A stretch of DNA of 64,000 bases from assembly GCF_000520815.1 (NCBI RefSeq), contig NZ_ASRY01000084.1, forward strand, positions 1 to 64,000, in the 5' to 3' direction. Position numbers and translations under genes: made by a program. Within the stretch, counting starts at the first letter, position 1; each line of letters opens with the position of its first letter. A model generated the notes under the pieces. It saw nothing but the letters and a program-made list of their open reading frames with translations. It ran no database searches and was not told the origin of the DNA. Source of the stretch: Paenibacillus maysiensis (GTDB taxonomy: Bacteria; Bacillota; Bacilli; Paenibacillales; Paenibacillaceae). This document shows positions 1-8,740 of the stretch, in pieces.

Positions 1-103
1 GAGTTGCCGTCTGGCTTTCCGATGTATTGCTTGCAGCTCCGCAGCCTGTCAGAACAAGCGCAAAAATCAGCAACATTACAATCCCGCTCAAACCTTTTTT
101 CAT
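1..103 (-). CDS. Iron-transport substrate-binding lipoprotein, N-terminus only
   Basis: Only the first 34 codons lie in the window; the gene runs off the left edge. The translation starts MKKGLSGIVMLLIFALVLTG and continues CGAASNTSES, a lipoprotein signal peptide with lipobox LTGC followed by a Ser/Thr-rich linker. AAGGAG precedes the ATG by 10 bases. The Fur-type box 35 bp upstream suggests a ferri-siderophore or ferric-ion ABC-transporter binding lipoprotein on the outer face of the membrane. The lipoprotein nature is seen directly; the substrate is inferred only from the Fur box. Confidence 0.7.
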   Translation of the reverse strand, partial: MKKGLSGIVMLLIFALVLTGCGAASNTSESQTAT

Positions 104-137
104 AGAACATATTCTCCTTGTGTATGTACATTTTATA

Positions 138-156
138 GATAATGATAATCGTTATC
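138..156. promoter_or_regulatory. Fur box
   Basis: GATAATGATAATCGTTATC matches the classical 19-bp Fur consensus (GATAATGATAATCATTATC) at 18 of 19 positions. It sits 35 bp upstream of the lipoprotein start codon at 103, so it should give iron-dependent repression of that gene. Confidence 0.9.
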
Positions 157-395
157 ATTTTTGGATTATGAGGGAGAAATATAATTTTGTCAATGGTAAA
201 AGGTAGTGTCGAATGGTCAACGGGAACACTGACATGTTTTGCTTTCCGGTTCAGCGTAGCGCTGACCCAGGCACTCCTTCCACGGGGTAGTTGGTGCCTG
301 GTGTCGTTATATTTTCCGAATGTTAAAAGCTTTGTAAGCATTCCCATTCCCTTTCCTGCACACAGGAATCCGGATATAGATTTGAATTTATTGAG

Positions 396-536
396 TTAAC
401 CCAATTGCATGGTGGTAATACAGGTATCGTCGTTTTCAAACGTGGAGATTTTGGATTTTGCAGTTTTCCCCTCAAGCTCCACCGTAACGCTATAGGTTTT
501 GTCACGCGGCAGCCATAGATCAGTTATGTTTGGCCA
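396..536 (-). pseudogene. C-terminal remnant of a CueP-like metal-binding protein
   Basis: One frame reads WPNITDLWLPRDKTYSVTVE, then LEGKTAKSKISTFENDDTC and ITTMQLG before a TAA. The 'DLWLPRDKTY' block and the terminal 'DTCITTMQL' are typical of the end of CueP-family copper-binding lipoproteins, recalled from family knowledge. A stop codon (537-539) lies directly upstream of the fragment and there is no start codon, so this is a truncated relic of about 46 codons. Confidence 0.5.
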
Positions 537-552
537 TCAGAAAGAACAAGTC

Positions 553-681
553 TCAATTCAAAGCTGACAAAGATACTCGCAGCAACCGCTTTTTGTGCTC
601 CATCTCATGCTGCGTGTCGTCGATTAAGACTTCCAGATCCGAGGGAGCAGCACGTTCAATACTGAACTGTTTTTCATGATG
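553..681 (-). pseudogene. Unidentified coding remnant
   Basis: A stop-to-stop frame of 42 codons with protein-like composition (FSIERAAPSDLEVLIDDTQH, then EMEHKKRLLRVSLSALN) and no start codon. I do not recognise the family. It ends 16 bp before the CueP-like scrap and is probably part of the same decayed region. Confidence 0.3.
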
Positions 682-1054
682 TCAAAACTCCTAGTCATTA
701 GCCTGTTTTTGCATTTTTGGCGGTATTTCAGGATATACTGTTCGTTCAACAAGTCCGTCAGTAACTAAACAGTTGGAAGGACTGGTAGTTTCCTATATTA
801 TTGATACAAATCAATCCTCACATTTGCAAAGCTTGCTTTATCGATAAAAAATCTGATATCAAGCCTACGGGCTGTTCCACGACCACGACATCCGACCCCG
901 AACGGAGAAATTAATAGATTGTTGGGACAGTCGGATTCCTGTATCCCCTGAGCTTGAGTATCTATATAGCTTTGGGCGAAAATCAAACCGTATTTATTTG
1001 AATACCTATCCCTGTGTTAATAAAATACTTTTGTACAAGAGAGGTGGGCCTTAT

Positions 1055-1624
1055 ATGATCTATATTGCATTGCTGCGGGGCATTAATGTGGGTGGCAACA
1101 ACAAGATTAATATGAAAAAGCTCAAGGAGACGTTTGAGAAGGCAGGCATGAGCCATGTGACGACTTATATCAACTCCGGAAACATCATTTTTTCCAGTGA
1201 AGTTCAATCCAACGATGAGCTGTCGCTCCAACTGGAGCAGGCAATTCTCGAGGATTTTAGCTTGCCTATCCGGGTCATCGTCCGCAATATGGGGGAAATA
1301 CAGACCATTATGGAGGCATTGCCAGAGGAATGGTCTAATGATGCACAGATGAAAAGTGATGTATTTTTTCTGTGGGATGAAATTAACGATATTTCCGTTC
1401 TGGACAAGCTCCCTTTGAAGCCGGGAATCGGCCATGTAATGTATACGTCCGGGGCCGTTCTGTTTTCTGTCAGCAGAGAACATGTCACAAAAAGCGGGAT
1501 GACGAAACTGGCCGGCTCCAGTCTGTATCAGCATATGACGGTGCGGAATGTGAACACGACCCGCCAGATTTATAAGCTGATGCAAAAGGCTGAGCAGGAA
1601 GAGTTACGTGCTTTAGACTCCTGA
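1055..1624 (+). CDS. DUF1697 family protein
   Basis: A 189-residue soluble protein that starts MIYIALLRGINVGGNNKINM, the hallmark beginning of DUF1697 proteins. The later motif 'TYINSGNIIF' is also typical of this family. Full length for the family, with no signal peptide. The start at 1055 was chosen because the family begins exactly at MIYIALLRGIN and GAGAGGTGG precedes it; the 19 in-frame codons further upstream are not protein-like. Biochemical function is unknown. Stands alone, convergent with the chemoreceptor gene. Confidence 0.85.
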   Translation: MIYIALLRGINVGGNNKINMKKLKETFEKAGMSHVTTYINSGNIIFSSEVQSNDELSLQLEQAILEDFSLPIRVIVRNMGEIQTIMEALPEEWSNDAQMKSDVFFLWDEINDISVLDKLPLKPGIGHVMYTSGAVLFSVSREHVTKSGMTKLAGSSLYQHMTVRNVNTTRQIYKLMQKAEQEELRALDS

Positions 1625-1692
1625 TTGGAAGCCTCCTTCCTAAGCATTTTGTTTTCGTTTAGTAGACAAATCCGAGATCTACCGTAGAGGAT

Positions 1693-1726
1693 AAAAATCA
1701 AAAAGGGAGCCTTCTTGCGGCTCCCC
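1693..1726 (-). terminator. Rho-independent terminator of the chemoreceptor gene
   Basis: On the minus strand GGGAGCC and its complement form a 7-bp stem around a TTCTTGC-type loop, followed by TTTTTGATTTTTA. It lies about 100 bp beyond the chemoreceptor stop codon. Confidence 0.8.
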
Positions 1727-1823
1727 AACTGCAATTCTTGGATGTATTGTTCCCTCTAGACTCTGGCTATCGAGCTGATGAAGTCAACCCTCATATGGAA
1801 TACCCCTCACCGGACTAGCTTCG

Positions 1824-3569
1824 TCAAATTGTAAAACCGTCGACCAGTTCATTCAATCGGGCAGCGCTTTCCTTCACCTGATCAGACTGTTGTGCCACTT
1901 CAAGAGATTTTTCCGCCGATGAAACCATATTCTCAGCAATGTGCTGGGTAGACACGGCAGATTGTTCGCTGGCTGTTGCGATCTCATGGATAGCTCTCAC
2001 CATGGTTTGGATCATTGCATTCACCTGCTTAGAGGTGGCGTTCAAATCATTGACCGTGTTCGTATGCTCAACTACATCAGTGTAATATTGTGCTGCCGTA
2101 TCCTCAAGCAGCTGATAATCCTTGCCCACCTGAGCTTGCAGGAAGTACAGCAATTCTTCGGCATTAGTCGTCAGATTGGCTACAGATTGTACAACCTCTT
2201 GAGTAACACTCTGAATTTGGTCTACCGCCTGCTTGGACCCATCTGCCAACTTGCGAATCTCGTTAGCCACAACCGCAAATCCCCGACCTGACTCACCGGC
2301 ACGAGCCGCTTCGATGGATGCATTTAGAGCCAGCAAATTGGTTTGTGCCGTAATTTCCAGAATAGACTGGGAGAGTATGCGAATTTGGTCTACTGCCTTG
2401 GCTCGTTCTAGCGCTTCCTTCATCTTTTCATTGGCCTTCCGGTAAATTTCCTTGGCCGCTTTATTGGATTCACTAGCCGCATGCTTCAATGTTTCGGCTT
2501 TTACACTTGTATCATTGGCAGACTGGGCTCTTTCTTGAGTTTTGACCGATATGTACTCTGCCGCCCGCTGCATTTCATCCGCAGAATGATTCATGTTTTC
2601 TGTATATGCCGAAGTCTCCTCCATCGCTGCGGACAGCTGTTCGACCGTGGCAGATACATCTCTAATCCGCTCATTGAGATCTGTCATATTATGATTCGTC
2701 TGATCACTCAGTTGGTTAATTTGGCGCGACTCATTGATAACCCCCGTAATAACCATTGAGGTTGAATCTGTCATTTGTTGAATGGCACGTGCAATGACAG
2801 CGATTTCGCTATTTCCCTTGAGCAGGGTCGGATCAAGTGCTGCCGTCAAATTTCCTTGGGTAATCTCCTCACAGTATTTCGTAATGGTACTCATCCGGAA
2901 ACGGATATTTCGAATGGCCGCAAAGGAGATGGTGATAAGAACAGCCAGCACGAGTGCCAGAACCGTGATCAAAACAATCGTGCGCATTTTTATCTCATTT
3001 TGCGTATTTTGATATAAGTTGGCGGATTGCTTATTGTTATAATCAGAAATCGTAGTCAGCATCGTAACAATTGCCGTACTGGATTTATTAATCCGGCCTC
3101 TCTCTTCCGTGTCATACGTTCCGCTATTTTTTTTGACTGTCATGATTTGCTCAATATCCTGATAATATGTGTCTATACTCCCCCGTAGTTCCTCGTACAA
3201 TTTCTGTTCCTTAGCATCCAAATTCCTTTGTGAGAATTCATTTAGCCCGGTTGTAACGCTATCTTTTCCTTTCTGTACCTGCTTATACTGTTTATCTGTG
3301 TACTCCTTATTATCGAGTATTTTTGTATAATTTGCCCGCATATTATAGAAATCACTTTTGACTTCAAGTATATTCGTTTGGTGCTGAAAGCGATCCATAT
3401 ACAAAATACCTTGACCCTCTTTAGCTTGATACATACCGATAACCCCTACCAACGATACAATGAGCAAGCCCACCAAGCTGATCATGATCATGGAGACCAT
3501 TGTTGTCGTGACCTTTAAATCTCTAAATCCGTTTACTTTTTTAGTGCTGTCTGATAGTTTTGTTCTCAT
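1824..3569 (-). CDS. Transmembrane methyl-accepting chemotaxis protein
   Basis: A 581-residue membrane chemoreceptor that relays an external or membrane signal to the CheA/CheW array. Residues about 25-48 form TM1. An approximately 150-residue helical extracellular domain resembling the four-helix-bundle sensor follows. TM2 is at about 196-221, then a HAMP linker and a long coiled-coil signalling domain. The signalling tip is clear ([20 protein letters not shown], then [18 protein letters not shown]). GGAGGAG lies 7 bases before the ATG at 3569; an in-frame TTG precedes it directly. The ligand is unknown. Monocistronic, with its own terminator. Confidence 0.93.
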   Translation of the reverse strand: MRTKLSDSTKKVNGFRDLKVTTTMVSMIMISLVGLLIVSLVGVIGMYQAKEGQGILYMDRFQHQTNILEVKSDFYNMRANYTKILDNKEYTDKQYKQVQKGKDSVTTGLNEFSQRNLDAKEQKLYEELRGSIDTYYQDIEQIMTVKKNSGTYDTEERGRINKSSTAIVTMLTTISDYNNKQSANLYQNTQNEIKMRTIVLITVLALVLAVLITISFAAIRNIRFRMSTITKYCEEITQGNLTAALDPTLLKGNSEIAVIARAIQQMTDSTSMVITGVINESRQINQLSDQTNHNMTDLNERIRDVSATVEQLSAAMEETSAYTENMNHSADEMQRAAEYISVKTQERAQSANDTSVKAETLKHAASESNKAAKEIYRKANEKMKEALERAKAVDQIRILSQSILEITAQTNLLALNASIEAARAGESGRGFAVVANEIRKLADGSKQAVDQIQSVTQEVVQSVANLTTNAEELLYFLQAQVGKDYQLLEDTAAQYYTDVVEHTNTVNDLNATSKQVNAMIQTMVRAIHEIATASEQSAVSTQHIAENMVSSAEKSLEVAQQSDQVKESAARLNELVDGFTI

Positions 3570-3668
3570 CAAAACTCCTCCAGTCGTCTATGTATAATAG
3601 ATCACGCTGCTCTCATAAACGCTATCCCCCAAACAATAAAAATTAAGAGATTACACCGTGATGATATA

Positions 3669-3697
3669 TATATCGGTAGAAAGCGCTTAATATTGTA
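3669..3697 (-). promoter_or_regulatory. Possible SigD-type chemotaxis promoter
   Basis: About 100 bp upstream of the chemoreceptor start, the minus strand reads TACAA, 16 bases, then CCGATATA. The second element matches the -10 of the Bacillus SigD class (GCCGATAT) well; the -35 match is weak. GAAAGCGCTT between them is reminiscent of a cre half. Prediction only. Confidence 0.35.
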
Positions 3698-3894
3698 ATA
3701 ATAATAACAGTGCTGCTAAAATAAAGAATATCAGTCCCGTGAAAGTGAACTTGGGGCAGACAAATGTGATTATTATTTTAGGTGCTCACGAGCTTGGAAA
3801 ATTTGCTAAACTAAAATAGTAGTCTTTATACCAAAGTGGGACATATATCATCAACTAATCAAGAACAATACAGGATGATAGGAGAGAACCTATA

Positions 3895-4473
3895 GTGACA
3901 AACCTACAAAATCAAAAACAAGTGTATATCATCCATGGGTATACTGCTTCACCTGCCGATCATTGGTTTCCTTGGCTACAAGACAAGCTACAGGAGGATG
4001 GCGTTTCTGTAGCTATATTGGATATGCCCAATTCGCAAGCTCCCCAGCTTCATGAGTGGACCCAGCATTTATTATCAAATATTGAGGTTCTACATAAGGA
4101 TACCTATTTTGTTGGTCATAGCTTGGGGTGTGTTTCCATATTAAGATATTTGCAGGAAGTAAGTATCCCAGAGCAATTCAGTGGTCTTGTCTTCGTCTCC
4201 GGTTTTACCGATCCAGTGCCAACCCTGCCGTCATTAGATGAGTTTACAACTGATAAGCTGGATTATGAGCAAATCATGGATTCAGTAAAAATGCGTGCGG
4301 TTATTGCTTCAAAGGATGACACGATTGTCCCCTTTGCATTCAGCAAGAAACTAGCGAAAGATATCCAGGCGGATTTCCACGAAGTAGAACACGGAGGACA
4401 CTTTTTAGAGCGTGACGGCTTTACTTCCTTACCCATTGCATATCAAGTTTTAATGGATATGATGAAAAGTTGA
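3895..4473 (+). CDS. RBBP9/YdeN-type alpha/beta hydrolase
   Basis: A 192-residue small serine hydrolase. The oxyanion strand reads YIIHGYTASPADHWFPWL, the nucleophile elbow is FVGHSLGC (GxSxG), and the C-terminal catalytic histidine lies in EVEHGGHFLE. An Asp in the SKDDTIVP segment is the likely acid. This matches the RBBP9/YdeN family of short alpha/beta hydrolases with a single domain and no lid. GTG start with GGAGAG 8 bases upstream. Substrate unknown. Convergent with the isoprenoid synthase gene. Confidence 0.85.
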   Translation: MTNLQNQKQVYIIHGYTASPADHWFPWLQDKLQEDGVSVAILDMPNSQAPQLHEWTQHLLSNIEVLHKDTYFVGHSLGCVSILRYLQEVSIPEQFSGLVFVSGFTDPVPTLPSLDEFTTDKLDYEQIMDSVKMRAVIASKDDTIVPFAFSKKLAKDIQADFHEVEHGGHFLERDGFTSLPIAYQVLMDMMKS

Positions 4474-4537
4474 AAAGCTTTGGGTCCGAATGGATTCCGT
4501 GGAGTGAGCGTAAAAGGTAACACTTAAATTTGTAAAA

Positions 4538-4577
4538 TACCCCATCGCTTATATTAAGCAATGGGGTACGCCCCTTT
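4538..4577. terminator. Bidirectional terminator between convergent genes
   Basis: TACCCCAT(C/T)GCTTA forms a long stem around a short AT loop (4538-4568). It is followed by TTTTTAA on the plus strand and by ATTTTACAAATTT on the minus strand, so it can serve both flanking genes. Confidence 0.8.
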
Positions 4578-7037
4578 TTAACGGTCCCGGGTTACCATAT
4601 AATTCATTAAATGCTTCAGAAAAGCGATATTGCGGGGTACCTCTTTCAACGCTTCCATAGCAAGGCAGTAGTGTTCCCACATCTCTTTACTGGCACCTTC
4701 CTGACCCAGGATGGATACGAAATTCGAATTGTTGTTCTCAGAATCCTTGCCAACAGGTTTTCCGAGTAAGAGCAGATCTCCTTCCACATCAAGCAAATCA
4801 TCTTTAATCTGAAAAGCAATCCCCGCGTGATACGCGAATTTCTTCAAAGCAGCAATTTCCGACTCCTTGACCTGTGCGAGCATGGCAGGCATCACCAGAC
4901 AAGCCTCAAATGCCACTCCGGTTTTGAAAAAGCACACCATATTCAGCTGCTCCAGTGTCAATTGCTTTCCTTTGGAATCCAGATCCATCGCCTGTCCCAT
5001 ACACATATCTTCTGCCTTTTGGGCCGAGTATTGTATCAAAGCAAGTACGGTTTCGGCATTGAACTGGTCAAGTGACGATTGTTCCCCAATCGCCTTCTGG
5101 ATCAGATACAGACCGGTTAATTCCGCGGTAGCGCTATTGTGCACCTGATGCAAGGTCTGACGCCCTCTACGGGTAGACGCATTATCCTGAGAAGGCAGAT
5201 CATCGAAGATCAGGGATGCGGTATGCATATACTCCAATGATCTCACAAGAGGCACGATTGCCGATGCGTCAAGTCCATATTCATTCACGCCCATCACCCA
5301 AGTTAATATAGGCCGTATCCGCTTCCCATCCCCTTCAAGACTGTAATTTGCAGCATCGATAAGCTGTTCCTTCATCACCGGAATCCCGTGAGGTTTGGTA
5401 ATTTTCAATTGGTTATTAATCTGATGGCGGATCGTTTTGAACGTATTGAAAAAATCTTCCTTTTCCTTCGAATCGTTTTTCAGATGGGTAATCATCTGGT
5501 CCCGAAGCAGTTTATCGAAGAAATCTACATCATCCGCCTTTCGCACCATCTGCTGGATGAGACGATTGAATTCCGGATTTCCAGATGCAAAAATCTCCAT
5601 CATTTCATTATACTTTTCAGTACCTACACGTTCTTTATAACGTTTGAGTCCATTCATTGCACGATCCAGTATCACCTCACGGGCCATGGCATCGGAATCA
5701 TATACGTTATGGATCAAATAGGAAATAACCGCCCAGTATAATTCAAAGGGATTGATAAGATCCGAACGCTGATCATGATATTTTAAATAGTAGGTATAGG
5801 GTGTTACCGCACCATCTCTCATATCGTCAACCATATCTGCAAAATCATCAGCCAACTGGTTATAGATACCATAAAAGAATGTTCGTTGCTCAAAGCCCTC
5901 ATCCTCAGGAGCACCAATCACGGAACGGACAATCAATCGGGAAGAAGAAGATTTTAAAATGACAGGTATATAAAGCTCTTCATTGGTGTAATTAGCACGC
6001 GTTAGGTCCTTGACACGGTCGATATCCTGGGAATGAAAAAAGACATAGGACTGCTCAAAAAATGTTTGCTGTGTATCCGGCCGCTGATGTTCCTTAATAT
6101 ACTCAAAAGCATCCGAGAGCTCCGAATGTATGTATTGAATTAACTTCATATTATTTCCGGTCCAATCGCCCAACTCAGGCACAGATCCAGTGAGAAGCGC
6201 CGCACGTATCATACGGGAATACTGTTCCTTCTCTTGAGCGTTCAAAACCTGGGAATCGAGAAGATCGTCAATAAAAGGATAAGTTAAACCATAGGAATAA
6301 CCAAGTCTGATGGCTTCATCCAGTCTGCGAGCACGTTCCACAGGTGACACTTTATCGTCCATCTCTTCCATCACATGCAGAATAACCCCGATAATGATCT
6401 TAATTAGTTTGCGCTGGGCTTGCTCGGCATCCATTTCCTTTGGAATATGGGAGGATACGGACCTAAGTTTGTTGATCACCCAAATTGTGGCGGTTTCTAT
6501 GCCTTCCTTCTGGGCCCACCGATACAACCCGGCCAAATTCATAAATTCTGGTTGGTCTTCCCCGTTTGCACGGGTGGATTGAATCAAGTGTTTTTTTATG
6601 TCAGCAATGGCACGCTGAATCCGGGTATGTGTGTCAGGAGAATCCAGAGCTTTGCCTAGATCCCTCATATAAATATAGGAGACGCTTCGATCCAGGTAAT
6701 CATCCAATTTGCCTGTATAATTCAGCCATTGAATGTATCTATGATAATCCCGAGTATCAGGTTTTCTCTTTGCCCTCGAAAAGAAGGATAGCCATGAAGA
6801 ATGATGAATATGATTCCTTTTCCACATTTGAATATCTTCTGTCAGGGTAGTTACATAAGTCTTGTCTTTGACCTGTGCATAAAGTGATGCAAAATACTGA
6901 ACCGCCTTCTGCTCAGCCAGCCGATATCCTGTATTGGCATGATTTATAAATTTCTCATTCATACGATGCATTACCTCAACTTCTATTTTTGTTAAACATG
7001 GTTGCATTTCTTCCCTGACGGGAATGGGGCGGATCAT
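4578..7037 (-). CDS. Two-domain class I isoprenoid synthase (polyprenyl synthetase with extra N-terminal synthase-like domain)
   Basis: An 819-residue protein. The C-terminal third (about 530-819) is an ordinary trans-isoprenyl diphosphate synthase: first Asp-rich motif FDDLPSQD at 611-618 followed by TRRGR, and second motif FQIKDDLLD at 742-750. These bind Mg-diphosphate for chain elongation. The N-terminal 500 residues are all-helical and carry their own possible pair of Asp clusters: IDDLLD at 256-261 and QLADDFADMVDD at 394-405. Bacterial prenyl synthases are usually about 300-350 residues, so this is more than double length. No signal peptide. The ATG at 7037 has only a weak ribosome site; an ATG ten codons later is possible. 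Product unknown. Monocistronic. Confidence 0.8.
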   Translation of the reverse strand: MIRPIPVREEMQPCLTKIEVEVMHRMNEKFINHANTGYRLAEQKAVQYFASLYAQVKDKTYVTTLTEDIQMWKRNHIHHSSWLSFFSRAKRKPDTRDYHRYIQWLNYTGKLDDYLDRSVSYIYMRDLGKALDSPDTHTRIQRAIADIKKHLIQSTRANGEDQPEFMNLAGLYRWAQKEGIETATIWVINKLRSVSSHIPKEMDAEQAQRKLIKIIIGVILHVMEEMDDKVSPVERARRLDEAIRLGYSYGLTYPFIDDLLDSQVLNAQEKEQYSRMIRAALLTGSVPELGDWTGNNMKLIQYIHSELSDAFEYIKEHQRPDTQQTFFEQSYVFFHSQDIDRVKDLTRANYTNEELYIPVILKSSSSRLIVRSVIGAPEDEGFEQRTFFYGIYNQLADDFADMVDDMRDGAVTPYTYYLKYHDQRSDLINPFELYWAVISYLIHNVYDSDAMAREVILDRAMNGLKRYKERVGTEKYNEMMEIFASGNPEFNRLIQQMVRKADDVDFFDKLLRDQMITHLKNDSKEKEDFFNTFKTIRHQINNQLKITKPHGIPVMKEQLIDAANYSLEGDGKRIRPILTWVMGVNEYGLDASAIVPLVRSLEYMHTASLIFDDLPSQDNASTRRGRQTLHQVHNSATAELTGLYLIQKAIGEQSSLDQFNAETVLALIQYSAQKAEDMCMGQAMDLDSKGKQLTLEQLNMVCFFKTGVAFEACLVMPAMLAQVKESEIAALKKFAYHAGIAFQIKDDLLDVEGDLLLLGKPVGKDSENNNSNFVSILGQEGASKEMWEHYCLAMEALKEVPRNIAFLKHLMNYMVTRDR

Positions 7038-7240
7038 GTTTTTATCTTTATACGGGAAAGAATCTGTGAGGTTACGAAATTATCATGCTGCTTACCGAAA
7101 TAAACTGATTGGCTTCATCAAGCAGATGTACCTTTACTGACTGGTCTGATACCATTTGAATTATATAAGTATAATCGATTTTAAACCGTCTGTTGACTGG
7201 CTACCTAGTTATATTATGAATGTTATGAATAGGAGGTTGT

Positions 7241-7321
7241 GTGATTAATGACAATGGAAGAGGTGCTATACCGACTGGAAAATATGTGAAGGTCACTCAT
7301 AAGGGGCCTGAATCCAAATAG
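7241..7321 (+). CDS. Small ORF, 26 residues
   Basis: GTG start just after a perfect AGGAGG (7231-7236). The translation is MINDNGRGAIPTGKYVKVTH, then KGPESK, ending in TAG. The composition is protein-like but I do not recognise the family. The stop is followed immediately, in the same frame, by the ATG of the next small ORF. Confidence 0.45.
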   Translation: MINDNGRGAIPTGKYVKVTHKGPESK

Positions 7322-7429
7322 ATGGAACCTATGACTCAATTCGTGATAGGGGGATCAGTGCTGCTCGCTCTTTTGATTTCGAGTATTGGGCTGATATTCA
7401 TTCTCTGGAGCAAAAGGACAGCACGATAG
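7322..7429 (+). CDS. Small single-pass membrane ORF, 35 residues
   Basis: It begins at the ATG directly after the TAG of the preceding small ORF and shares its frame. The translation is MEPMTQFVIGGSVLLALLIS, then SIGLIFILWSKRTAR: one strong hydrophobic helix with a positive C-terminal end, so the N-terminus probably faces outward. It lacks a good ribosome site of its own, so it would depend on stop-start coupling or readthrough. Together the two ORFs would make a 62-residue protein if the TAG were a sense codon. Confidence 0.4.
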   Translation: MEPMTQFVIGGSVLLALLISSIGLIFILWSKRTAR

Positions 7430-7502
7430 ATATTTAATGCCCTGGGAAGCTTAGTCGATGTAACAAGAGCAGAATGTACTGCTACGCATGTATTAACTTA
7501 TA

Positions 7503-8159
7503 TTATTTCGAGCTTGCCGACTCCCAAGCTTCTGCCACAGCTATAGGTGCCTTGCGGCTGGTTTCTCCACTGCCTTCCTTTGTCCACAGCGGTGGATAAT
7601 AGGCAAATACCTGACCGGGTTGAAGCTTGCGAACATCGTCCTGCCAGCCTTTCCAACGGAACGTCTGGTAGAAAAGCTCCAAATCCCCCTCAGCCAGCCA
7701 GCCAAAAAAACCGGAATAGGCCTTTTCTGTAGGTTCCCAGGCAAGCGTATCCGGTGCAAAATAGTAAATTTGTCCGTCATTACCGAACCGCCCTGTATTC
7801 AGTCCAAAAAATCCGCCTGCTGCATCGTAGGCCACAATCAGCATTCCCCAAAGCGCGGGCACGCTTGCCGGCTCTTGAAGTCCGTTCCACGAAGTCAAGC
7901 TGCCATAAATTCCAGAACCACCTGCACCCAGCAAGGTAATCCAGCCGTGATCAAACACGATCCCTCCTGTCTCATAGGCAACCGTTCCCAAATACGATTT
8001 CGTACTCACCTGTAAACGGTACAGCGTATCCCCCGAAGCCGATTCCGATTCTGCCGATACAATGCTATATGGATTTTGGCCTTCTTTCAGGATATTTCTA
8101 ACCTCTTCCCATGCATGGTTTTCCTTATCCAGCAGTTCATCAATCGTTAAAGCATGCAT
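7503..8159 (-). CDS. DUF2625 family protein
   Basis: A 218-residue soluble protein rich in Gly and aromatics. Segments such as GGIVFDHGWITLLGAGGSGI, SLTSWNG, NDGQIYYFAPDTLAWEP and YSGFFGWLAEGDL match the DUF2625 family as I know it. Function unknown. Two in-frame ATGs exist, at 8165 and 8159. GAGAGGGG lies 7 bases from the second but only one base from the first, so 8159 was chosen. It probably forms a short operon with the two upstream minus-strand genes. Confidence 0.8.
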   Translation of the reverse strand: MHALTIDELLDKENHAWEEVRNILKEGQNPYSIVSAESESASGDTLYRLQVSTKSYLGTVAYETGGIVFDHGWITLLGAGGSGIYGSLTSWNGLQEPASVPALWGMLIVAYDAAGGFFGLNTGRFGNDGQIYYFAPDTLAWEPTEKAYSGFFGWLAEGDLELFYQTFRWKGWQDDVRKLQPGQVFAYYPPLWTKEGSGETSRKAPIAVAEAWESASSK

Positions 8160-8193
8160 GTTCATTCCCCTCTCATTGTCCTAATCTCAACCT

Positions 8194-8712
8194 TCAATCC
8201 ACATACTGAGTCTTTAAGACCTGTGTTTGATCCAAAATCACCCACTGATTCAACTCGTCGTATCCTTTTACAATTGCTGTGATCTCATGCTTTGGATACA
8301 TCCATTCGGATGGTGTCTTTTCCCCATATAAACGAGCGTCTGCCAATCCGACTGCATCATGCTGGAAAATATGTATCAGCGTTCCCTGCGGAAAAAATGC
8401 TTCAATATAACCCTCTACCTTAGTCCCAACGGGCAGTACGGTTTTGACTTGATGCCATTCCTTGTTGAAGGCCTGAAGATAATTGGACCAGACTTCTTCA
8501 AACTCTTCTTTTGTAATTTTAGTATAATAGGGCTCCGTGTCATCAATCGATTTCTCGGCAAGTAAGAAATGATATTGCTCGTGCTTGCGATTAGAGGCGA
8601 TATAAGTGCCATCATCTTGGATTACAATTTGTCGATACGCTACACCATCTGAATCTATTTCAAAATACCACGTTCCCATGCCTGGTTCCGGGCAATCTTT
8701 AAGATATTTCAT
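8194..8712 (-). CDS. Hypothetical protein with S1-like C-terminal segment
   Basis: A 172-residue soluble protein starting MKYLKDCPEPGMGTWYFEID. I do not recognise the full-length family. The segment VGTKVEGYIEAFFPQGTLIH, with the following beta-rich stretch, resembles an S1/OB-fold pattern (GxxVxGxI then G-hydrophobic). GAGGAGGAGG lies just before the ATG at 8712. The in-frame ATG at 8748 has no comparable site and would overlap the upstream gene. Confidence 0.6.
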   Translation of the reverse strand: MKYLKDCPEPGMGTWYFEIDSDGVAYRQIVIQDDGTYIASNRKHEQYHFLLAEKSIDDTEPYYTKITKEEFEEVWSNYLQAFNKEWHQVKTVLPVGTKVEGYIEAFFPQGTLIHIFQHDAVGLADARLYGEKTPSEWMYPKHEITAIVKGYDELNQWVILDQTQVLKTQYVD

Positions 8713-8740
8713 GTGCCTCCTCCTCACCTTGCGATAAAGT

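Larger units (their letters stand above)
157..1054. other. Gene-poor decayed intergenic region
   Basis: Apart from the two remnants at 396-536 and 553-681, no intact gene is visible here. Two adjacent inverted repeats occur: TCAGCG-TAG-CGCTGA at 251-265, and CCAGGCAC (267-274) pairing with GTGCCTGG (294-301). They have no flanking T-run and I cannot assign a role. From 682 to 1054 nothing is supported. Confidence 0.4.

Noticed and set aside
251-301. Adjacent hairpins as a riboswitch
   Set aside because: No match to conserved cores of known riboswitches, and no expression platform in front of a gene on either strand.
1-341. Open minus-strand frame without stops from an ATG at 341 to the window edge
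   Set aside because: It runs through the Fur box and overlaps the lipoprotein signal peptide in another frame. The composition is not family-like and the lipoprotein reading explains the segment better.
983-1585. 200-codon open frame antisense to the DUF1697 gene
   Set aside because: Fully opposite a clear family protein, with no ribosome site; a shadow frame.
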